Shown here piece after piece: positions 7,350 through 11,829 of a stretch of DNA of 11,829 nt; positions within the stretch are counted from its first letter, which is position 1, and every line of letters begins with the position of its first letter. Source of the stretch: Ruminiclostridium sp. (GTDB lineage Bacteria; Bacillota; Clostridia; DSM-8532); assembly GCA_003535195.1 (NCBI GenBank), contig DOHN01000199.1, positions 36,474-48,302 of the forward strand, written 5' to 3'. The translations under genes and the position numbers were made by a program. The notes beneath the pieces were generated by a model. That model was not told the DNA's origin. It ran no database searches and was given only the letters and a program-made list of their open reading frames with translations.

Positions 7350-8515
7350 ACATGAAGGAAAAGATTAAGCCCCATATATTAGCGACGCCTCCTTCAGGCA
7401 TCAGAAAATACTTTGATCTGATTAATGAAATGAAGGATGCCATATCCTTGGGAATAGGCGAACCCGATTTTGAAACCCCTTGGAGTATCCGGGAGGAAGG
7501 TATTTATTCCCTGGAAAAAGGGAAGACCTTCTACTCCTCTAACGCCGGCTTTATTGAGCTCCGGTATGAAATTGCAAACTACATGAAAAACCGTTTTAAC
7601 CTGGAATATAATCCCCAGTCTGAAATACTGGTCACGGTAGGCGGCAGCGAGGCCATTGATATCACCCTCCGCGCGTTCGCCGGACCGGGGGATGAGGTGG
7701 TTATTCCGGAGCCTTCTTTTGTGGCATATAAAGGCTGCACATTGTTTACAGGAGCAACCCCTGTGCCCGTTGAACTGAAAGCGGAGGACCGGTTTAAATT
7801 AAAACCCCGGCAGCTGCTTGATGCCATTACCGACAAGACAAAGGCCATTATCATCGGATACCCCAACAACCCTACCGGCGCAACCATGGATTATGACGAT
7901 TATAAGGCTATTGTTGAGGTTTTGAAGGATAAAGACATCATGGTTATCTCCGATGAAATCTATGCGGAGCTTACTTACCGGGGACGGCATGCTTCTATCG
8001 CCCAATTCCCCGAAATGAAAGAAAAGACCATTGTCATTAATGGCTTTTCAAAGGCCTTTGCCATGACCGGCTGGCGTCTTGGGTTTGCCTGCGGACAACC
8101 CGATGTTATGGAGCAACTGAAAAAAATTCACCAATATGCCATTATGTGCGCGCCTACAACGGCACAGTTCGCGGCTGTAGAGGCTCTGAAAAACGGGGAG
8201 CCCGAAGTGCGGCGCATGGTGGAAGAATATAACCGGCGTCGTCTGGTCATGGTGGATGGATTCAGAAAAGCAGGTCTGGATTGCTTTGAACCAGTGGGCG
8301 CTTTTTATGTGTTCCCCGACCTTAGAAGCACCGGGCTTTCCTCCGATGAGTTCTGCGAGCGGCTGCTGATGGAGGAAAAGGTTCTGATGGTTCCCGGAAA
8401 CGCTTTTGGAGACAGCGGCGAAGGGTTTGCGCGGGCCACCTATGCCACTTCTCTGGATAATATCCGGGAAGCCCTTGCCCGCATAAGGCGCTTTGTTGAC
8501 AAAGTCAAGTCATAA
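7346..8515 (+). CDS. Class I/II PLP-dependent aminotransferase (AlaT/PatA-like)
   Basis: A fold-type I aspartate-aminotransferase family enzyme of 389 residues, the usual length. The landmarks are GIGEPDFETP near 37-46 (substrate carboxylate region), GGSEAIDI (PLP phosphate), YPNNPTGA, SDEIYAEL (Asp that binds the pyridine nitrogen), and SKAFAMTGWRLGF with the Schiff-base Lys236. The C-terminal arginine region (GEGFARATYATS) binds substrate carboxylate. It would transfer amino groups to 2-oxoglutarate or pyruvate. Relatives include alanine transaminase AlaT and N-acetyl-diaminopimelate aminotransferase PatA; the sequence alone does not decide which. The start overlaps the upstream stop. An alternative ATG at 7352 lies two codons downstream. 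The transcript ends at the strong hairpin at 8553-8593. Confidence 0.92.
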   Translation: MNMKEKIKPHILATPPSGIRKYFDLINEMKDAISLGIGEPDFETPWSIREEGIYSLEKGKTFYSSNAGFIELRYEIANYMKNRFNLEYNPQSEILVTVGGSEAIDITLRAFAGPGDEVVIPEPSFVAYKGCTLFTGATPVPVELKAEDRFKLKPRQLLDAITDKTKAIIIGYPNNPTGATMDYDDYKAIVEVLKDKDIMVISDEIYAELTYRGRHASIAQFPEMKEKTIVINGFSKAFAMTGWRLGFACGQPDVMEQLKKIHQYAIMCAPTTAQFAAVEALKNGEPEVRRMVEEYNRRRLVMVDGFRKAGLDCFEPVGAFYVFPDLRSTGLSSDEFCERLLMEEKVLMVPGNAFGDSGEGFARATYATSLDNIREALARIRRFVDKVKS

Positions 8516-8552
8516 ACGGCGTGAGGAAAATGAAGTCATTATAATCACAATA

Positions 8553-8593
8553 AAAAAGTAACAGGAGCCGATGCCCGGCTCCTGTTACTTTTT
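8553..8593. terminator. Strong bidirectional terminator, 18 bp perfect stem
   Basis: AAAAAGTAACAGGAGCCG (8553-8570) is perfectly complementary to CGGCTCCTGTTACTTTTT (8576-8593) around the loop ATGCC. T runs on both strands let it end the aminotransferase transcript and the convergent Spo0E-like one. Confidence 0.93.
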
Positions 8594-8648
8594 CCTTATT
8601 CGGTTGGGTGAGTCCGTCGCTTATGCCGAATGACTTTCCGCCTTTCGG

Positions 8649-8804
8649 CTATGGCCTCTTTAATATGTATTTTTTATTCTGCTGCTTCATCTGTTCGACA
8701 ATCAGGTCGTCTAAATGCCTGCTGATACTGAGTATGACATCCTTGCTGTTGCCTGAGGAGATAGCGTCGTTAAGACGCTGCCGTACTTTTTCAATGTTTT
8801 TCAT
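8649..8804 (-). CDS. Spo0E-like aspartyl-phosphatase, sporulation regulator
   Basis: A 51-residue protein of the Spo0E family, which dephosphorylates Spo0A~P and so delays sporulation. Two short helices are expected. The signature SxxLDxLI is present as SRHLDDLI (28-35, in the order Ser-Arg-His-Leu-Asp-Asp-Leu-Ile), preceded by an amphipathic helix (IEKVRQRLNDAI). The length is typical of the family (about 45-90). GAGGGGG (8820-8814) lies 9 nt upstream of the ATG at 8804; the longer in-frame start at 8840 has no such site. It is monocistronic, convergent to the aminotransferase and divergent from fabI. Its presence is the main hint that the host sporulates. Confidence 0.87.
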   Translation of the reverse strand: MKNIEKVRQRLNDAISSGNSKDVILSISRHLDDLIVEQMKQQNKKYILKRP

Positions 8805-8858
8805 TGGTAGGGTCCCCCTCAAAAAAATCATACGAAACAAAAAAGTATAAACATTTAA

Positions 8859-8887
8859 AAGATAACATCAAATTTGCTATAAGTCAA
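8859..8887 (-). promoter_or_regulatory. Promoter of the Spo0E-like gene
   Basis: On the - strand TTGACT (8887-8882) is followed after 17 bp by TATCTT (8864-8859), with TGT directly upstream giving an extended -10. The leader would be about 48 nt. Confidence 0.6.
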
Positions 8888-8907
8888 CAAAATCCGCATT
8901 ACAACTT

Positions 8908-9049
8908 GGTTACAGACATTTTTCGGCAAATTATAATATTATTCTACAAGATTCGGGTGATTTCTCGGACTTGAAATCAGTTTAATGGAAAATCAGGGAC
9001 GGATTTGTTGACGGGAACTCTTGAATCAAATTTTAAAGTATTGTATATT
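8908..9049 (+). promoter_or_regulatory. Promoter region of fabI
   Basis: Two candidate promoters are visible. TTGAAT (9021-9026) with 17 bp to TATATT (9044-9049) is well placed, with a leader of about 38 nt. A perfect TATAAT at 8932-8937, with TTACAG (8910-8915) 16 bp upstream, is a second and more distant option. The sequence does not decide between them. Confidence 0.5.
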
Positions 9050-9093
9050 GTTATCAGTAGATATTAGTATTTGATGATAAATGGAGGTATAAA

Positions 9094-9864
9094 ATGGGCG
9101 AGATTTTAAAAGGCAAGAATATACTCATCATGGGCGTAAGAAATAAATGGAGCATAGCATGGGGAATTGCGCAGGCTGCTGAGGCACAGGGAGCAAATCT
9201 GATTTTCACATATCTGGGGGACAGGGAAAAGGAGTCCCTTTTGAAATTAACCGCCGGTATGGGCGAAATTACCGCTTATCCCTGCGATGTTTCCAAAGAT
9301 GAGGATCTGGATGTATTGTTTTCAAATATAAAAAATCAATATGGTATTCTTCACGGATTGGTCCATGCGATTGCTTACGCTAAAAGCGAGGACCTGAAAG
9401 ATACTTTTGTCAATACCTCCCGTGACGGATTTTTATTGGCGATGAATATCAGCGCATATTCACTGGTGGCAGCGGCCAAGCGCGCCCAGGAATTGATGAC
9501 GGAAGGCGGAAGCATTGTAACCATGACATATGACGGTTCCAACAGGGTATCTCCCGGATACAATGTGATGGGGGTTGCCAAAGCCGCGCTAGAGGCAAGT
9601 GTCCGCTATACTGCATATGAGTTGGGCAGTAAGAACATCCGTGTTAATGCCATTTCCTCCGGTCCCATTAAGACCATGTCGGCTAGAGGAGTCAGCAATT
9701 TCAGTGATATACTGAATATTGTTGAACAGAAAGCGCCGCTTAAGCGCAACGTGACGCTGGAGGACTTGGGGGGCACGGCGGCATTTTTGTTGAGTGATCT
9801 TTCTTCGGGAATAACCAGTGAGATTATCTATGTGGATGCGGGCTACCATAACATGGGTGCCTGA
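9094..9864 (+). CDS. fabI: Enoyl-[acyl-carrier-protein] reductase (NADH), FabI
   Basis: A short-chain dehydrogenase/reductase fold enzyme that reduces the trans-2 double bond of enoyl-ACP in the last step of each fatty-acid elongation cycle. The product is 256 residues, close to E. coli FabI (262). The nucleotide-binding start is the FabI form (GVRNKWSIAWGIA, replacing the usual SDR glycine motif). The catalytic residues fall at exactly the E. coli numbers: Tyr146 (TYDG), Tyr156 and Lys163 in YNVMGVAK. The NAISSGPIKT and DLSSGITSEIIYVDAGY blocks confirm FabI over FabG. Residue 93 is Ala (HAIAYA) where E. coli has Gly; I recall Ala there in B. subtilis too. GGAGG (9083-9087) is 6 nt before the ATG. 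The gene stands alone with its own terminator, not inside a fab cluster. Confidence 0.95.
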   Translation: MGEILKGKNILIMGVRNKWSIAWGIAQAAEAQGANLIFTYLGDREKESLLKLTAGMGEITAYPCDVSKDEDLDVLFSNIKNQYGILHGLVHAIAYAKSEDLKDTFVNTSRDGFLLAMNISAYSLVAAAKRAQELMTEGGSIVTMTYDGSNRVSPGYNVMGVAKAALEASVRYTAYELGSKNIRVNAISSGPIKTMSARGVSNFSDILNIVEQKAPLKRNVTLEDLGGTAAFLLSDLSSGITSEIIYVDAGYHNMGA

Positions 9865-9938
9865 AATAGCCTGAAAACCTATGAAAAACAATAGTTTGCC
9901 TTGTTAAGGCGTAACAGATTGGAACTATATTTCGAGAG

Positions 9939-9961
9939 CCGGCTGTATAGCCGGTTTTTTT
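9939..9961 (+). terminator. Intrinsic terminator of fabI
   Basis: CCGGCT (9939-9944), loop GTAT, then AGCCGG (9949-9954) followed by seven T's. It lies about 75 nt after the fabI stop. Confidence 0.88.
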
Positions 9962-10106
9962 ATGCCGGCGCAAAAAGGAAACAGCCTCTGTCCGGAATAA
10001 GATTTTTTACAGAAGAGATCATTTCAAATTATTTCTTATAGATATTTTCGCAAGTTAAAACATTATTATGTATACAAAAAAATACTTGTTTAAAGCCGAA
10101 TTCTGG
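9962..10106. other. Intergenic stretch before the hydrogenase promoter
   Basis: This is the middle of a 356-nt gap between fabI and hydC. Apart from the terminator before it and the promoter/operator after it, I see no coding frame, RNA gene or repeat. The AT content rises toward the promoter. Confidence 0.55.
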
Positions 10107-10135
10107 TTGAATTTTTATGATATTCGTGGTATAAT
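10107..10135 (+). promoter_or_regulatory. Strong promoter of the hydrogenase operon
   Basis: TTGAAT (10107-10112), 17 bp, then a perfect TATAAT (10130-10135) with an extended TGG directly upstream (10127-10129). Transcription would start near 10142, leaving a leader of about 79 nt before hydC. The -10 box touches the inverted repeats described next. Confidence 0.82.
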
Positions 10136-10163
10136 TAACAATGATTGTTAATCAATTAACGAT
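10134..10163. promoter_or_regulatory. Rex-like operator with three alternating half-sites
   Basis: ATTAACAAT (10134-10142), one base, ATTGTTAAT (10144-10152), two bases, ATTAACGAT (10155-10163). The last two form TTGTTAA-TCAA-TTAACGA (10145-10162), one mismatch from the clostridial Rex consensus TTGTTAA-N4-TTAACAA. The first two form a perfect 19 bp palindrome that begins inside the -10 box. Rex is a repressor that leaves DNA when NADH is high, and it is known to control hydrogenase and fermentation genes. The position over the start site fits repression. That Rex binds here is inferred from the pattern. Confidence 0.68.
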
Positions 10164-10220
10164 GCTGCTTACAGGGGAAATCTTATCTCGAATTATTTTA
10201 AGTTTCAGGAGGTTATGACT

Positions 10221-10715
10221 ATGAGTTGCGGTTGCTGCTGTGCGGATAGTAAAGCACAGAAATTAGAAAAAATAATCGCGAAATACAAAGACACTCGTGG
10301 CGCATTAATCCCTGTTCTGCACGAAGCTCAGGATATTTATGGGTATCTTCCTATGAGTGTTCAGAAAACAATTGCAGACGGACTTAATGTATCACTGGCT
10401 GAGGTATATGGCGTGGTAACGTTTTACACCCAGTTCTCTCTGAACCCGAAGGGCAAGTACAGAATTAATGTCTGCCTGGGAACAGCCTGCTACGTAAAAG
10501 GAGCAGGAAAAATCCTTGAAAAGGTTGTGGAGATTCTCAAGATTAAAAGCGGGGAATGCACACCTGACGGAATATTCTCGCTTGATGCCTGCCGTTGTGT
10601 CGGCGCATGCGGTCTTGCTCCCGTTATTATGATCAACGAAGAGGTTTATGGCAGGCTGACACCCGACGATATTCCAAGAATCCTCCAAAAGTATATGGAT
10701 ATGGAAGCTCAATAA
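10221..10715 (+). CDS. hydC: Hydrogenase gamma subunit, NuoE-like [2Fe-2S] protein
   Basis: The product is 164 residues and carries the thioredoxin-like [2Fe-2S] domain of NuoE/HydC. Ligands are Cys85 and Cys90 (CLGTAC, CxxxxC) and Cys126 and Cys130 (CVGAC, CxxxC). An N-terminal helical region contains ALIPVLHEAQDIYGYLP and the EVYGVVTFYTQF block typical of the family. In trimeric or tetrameric electron-bifurcating [FeFe]-hydrogenases it works with HydB (NADH/FMN) and HydA. An unusual feature is a cysteine-rich N-terminus, Cys3, 5, 6 and 7. AGGAGG (10207-10212) is 8 nt from ATG 10221; the in-frame ATG at 10215 is only 2 nt away and is rejected. The homologous NuoE of an NADH-dehydrogenase or formate dehydrogenase complex is the alternative, but the following genes favour hydrogenase. 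Confidence 0.88.
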   Translation: MSCGCCCADSKAQKLEKIIAKYKDTRGALIPVLHEAQDIYGYLPMSVQKTIADGLNVSLAEVYGVVTFYTQFSLNPKGKYRINVCLGTACYVKGAGKILEKVVEILKIKSGECTPDGIFSLDACRCVGACGLAPVIMINEEVYGRLTPDDIPRILQKYMDMEAQ

Positions 10716-10718
10716 GCC

Positions 10719-11303
10719 ATGGAAGATTTGTCGCTTCATCTAATGGATATTGCGCAAAATTCCGTAGCCGCAGGAGCCGATCACATTACCTTGATTATAA
10801 AAACTGAAGGTAATCCATGTAAGCTAATTTGTGAAATTGTTGACAACGGCAGGGGCATGGATGCAGATTTTTTAAAAAAGGTAACCGATCCTTTTAAGAC
10901 CAGCAGAACTACCCGAAAAGTAGGGCTGGGTCTTCCGCTTCTCAAACAATCGGCTGAGATGGCAGGAGGTACCCTCAGCATTGAATCGGAGCCTTTTAAG
11001 GGGACTAAGGTAAGGGCTGTTTTCTGTGTGGATCATATGGATCGAATCCCGTTGGGCGATGTTTCAGGAACAATCAGGATGCTGATCACGGCAAATCCTG
11101 AAAAGACGTGGATTATTCAGTTTGTTTCATCAAAAGATGTTTTTAGCTTGAATACCGATGATATCAAGCTGCAGCTAGGCGGCGTGCCAATCGACCATTG
11201 TGAAGTCGGCAAATGGATTGAGGATTATATGAATGAGGGAATCAAAAAAGTTTTTGGAGGTGTTTTAGATGAAATCCTTAGAGGAATTGAAGGCAATTCG
11301 TGA
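10719..11303 (+). CDS. GHKL-type ATP-binding protein in the hydrogenase operon
   Basis: The product is 194 residues. The first ~110 form a histidine-kinase-type ATPase domain: N box with Asn14 (LMDIAQNSVAAGA), G1 box DNGRGMD (42-48), F box DPF (57-59) and G2 box GLGL (69-72). No dimerisation helix with a phospho-accepting His, no sensor and no transmembrane segment are present, so it is not a complete sensor kinase. The remaining ~85 residues form a separate domain that I do not recognise. It starts 3 nt after the hydC stop with only a poor GGAAG, which suggests translational coupling, and its 3' end overlaps the next gene by 35 nt. Similar proteins sit at this spot in hydrogenase operons of several anaerobes as I recall, but I know of no established function. 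Anti-sigma-like or maturation-related roles are possible. Confidence 0.82.
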   Translation: MEDLSLHLMDIAQNSVAAGADHITLIIKTEGNPCKLICEIVDNGRGMDADFLKKVTDPFKTSRTTRKVGLGLPLLKQSAEMAGGTLSIESEPFKGTKVRAVFCVDHMDRIPLGDVSGTIRMLITANPEKTWIIQFVSSKDVFSLNTDDIKLQLGGVPIDHCEVGKWIEDYMNEGIKKVFGGVLDEILRGIEGNS

Positions 11304-11637
11304 AAAAGCATTAAAAGAAGTCTCTATACGCGATAATGAGAATAAAACAAGAGTTCTTGTAGGAATGGCTACCTGCGGTATCGCGGCTGGCGCCAGACCG
11401 GTCATGAACGCCTTTGTTGATGAGCTGGCCAAGAGAAATATTCAAAATGTTACCGTATCAATGACAGGCTGTATAGGCATATGCCGGTTGGAACCCATTG
11501 CCGAAGTGTTCGAAGCCAATGGTGAGAAAACGACATATGTCAAACTGGATGCAGAAAAAGCCAGAAGAATTGTGGCTGAGCATCTTGTAAACCAAAAGCC
11601 CGTAACTGAGTTTACAATCGGTGCGGTTGGTAATTGA
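11269..11637 (+). CDS. Thioredoxin-fold [2Fe-2S] ferredoxin-like protein
   Basis: The product is 122 residues. A helical N-terminus (about 1-26) precedes a thioredoxin-like ferredoxin domain similar to the N-terminus of NuoF/HydB. Cysteines sit at 36 (ATCGIAAGA), 68 and 72 (TGCIGIC). Aligned on HydB, Cys36 matches the second cysteine of CxxxxC, and the first is Val31, so only three of four usual ligands are present. From memory, other members with the TCGIAAGA motif share this, so it may be a family trait. It probably carries or once carried an Fe-S cluster and may pass electrons to or from the hydrogenase. GGAGG (11256-11260) lies 8 nt before the ATG, inside the end of the ATPase gene. Its stop TGA (11635-11637) merges with the AGGAGG of hydB. 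Confidence 0.85.
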   Translation: MKSLEELKAIREKALKEVSIRDNENKTRVLVGMATCGIAAGARPVMNAFVDELAKRNIQNVTVSMTGCIGICRLEPIAEVFEANGEKTTYVKLDAEKARRIVAEHLVNQKPVTEFTIGAVGN

Positions 11638-11653
11638 GGAGGTCGAGATTATT

Positions 11654-11829
11654 ATGATTTACAGATCACATATCTTGATTTGTAACGGTACCGGTTGTGT
11701 CTCATCCAAATCTCCTGCTATTATGGAAAAGCTGCAGGAGCAATTGGTCGCAAACGGTATTGACAAAGAAGTTAAGGTTGTCAAAACAGGCTGCTTTGGC
11801 CTTTGCGAAAAGGGACCTATTGTAATAGT
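11654..11829 (+). CDS. hydB: Hydrogenase beta subunit, NuoF-like, 5' part only
   Basis: Only the first 58 codons lie in the window; the gene continues past the edge. The N-terminal domain has the [2Fe-2S] thioredoxin-like pattern, with Cys10 and Cys15 in CNGTGC and Cys47 and Cys51 in CFGLC followed by EKGP. This is the N-terminal extension of HydB-type subunits of electron-bifurcating hydrogenases and of related NAD-linked NuoF proteins. The FMN/NADH-binding part should follow. AGGAGG (11637-11642) is 11 nt upstream, a little far but the only good site. A NuoF of another NAD-linked enzyme cannot be excluded without the downstream sequence, where HydA is expected. Confidence 0.85.
   Translation, partial: MIYRSHILICNGTGCVSSKSPAIMEKLQEQLVANGIDKEVKVVKTGCFGLCEKGPIVI

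Noticed and set aside
8625..8649. GCCGAA/TTCGGC hairpin at the end of the Spo0E-like gene
   Set aside because: The 6 bp stem has a 13-nt loop and no T tract on the - strand; the 18 bp stem downstream is the convincing terminator.
8696..8702. TTCGACA, the reverse complement of a perfect Spo0A box
   Set aside because: It sits inside the Spo0E-like coding sequence, not near a promoter. A 7-mer match is expected by chance in a window of this size.
10215..10217. Upstream ATG as hydC start
   Set aside because: It is only 2 nt from AGGAGG; the ATG at 10221 has ideal 8-nt spacing.

Overview
The window reads as a chromosomal segment of an anaerobic, hydrogen-producing, spore-forming Firmicute of the class Clostridia. 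The pointers are an [FeFe]-hydrogenase-type operon (NuoE/NuoF-like subunits), a Spo0E-like sporulation phosphatase, strong GGAGG ribosome binding sites, sigma-A type promoters with AT-rich spacers, and protein sequences typical of clostridia. The order NuoE-like / ATP-binding protein / small ferredoxin / NuoF-like resembles hydrogenase operons I recall from cellulolytic clostridia and thermophilic anaerobes. The genus cannot be fixed from the sequence alone.

Layout. Bases 1-296 hold no gene. They contain two copies of a ~57 bp direct repeat with hairpin potential, then a good promoter. Next comes prfB (release factor 2, + strand), read through a programmed +1 frameshift. A bidirectional terminator separates it from a convergent gene for a membrane-anchored relative of D-Ala-D-Ala carboxypeptidase whose three catalytic motifs have all been lost. 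Upstream of that gene on the same (-) strand is glgP (alpha-glucan phosphorylase), with its own terminator. Divergent from glgP are a thioredoxin gene and a small DivIVA-like coiled-coil gene, probably co-transcribed. An Lrp/AsnC regulator follows, overlapping a class I/II aminotransferase by ATGA, and the pair ends at an 18 bp perfect-stem terminator. A convergent 51-residue Spo0E-like gene and then fabI (enoyl-ACP reductase) come next. The window closes with the start of the hydrogenase operon: hydC (NuoE-like), a GHKL ATPase, a thioredoxin-fold ferredoxin-like protein, and the first 58 codons of hydB (NuoF-like), which runs off the edge.

How the genes work together. Most are housekeeping or central metabolism: translation termination, glycogen breakdown, thiol redox, amino-acid transamination and fatty-acid elongation. 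The hydrogenase operon is the functional centre. HydC and HydB would form the NADH/flavin/Fe-S arm of an electron-bifurcating hydrogenase, with the catalytic HydA expected downstream. A near-consensus promoter in front of hydC overlaps three alternating half-sites, two of which form a Rex-like operator with one mismatch. This suggests control by the NADH/NAD+ ratio.

The points most worth a second look are the catalytically dead carboxypeptidase homologue, the Rex-like triple half-site, and the unexplained ATPase and three-cysteine ferredoxin-like protein inside the hydrogenase operon. I see no transposase, CRISPR array, rRNA, tRNA or phage gene.
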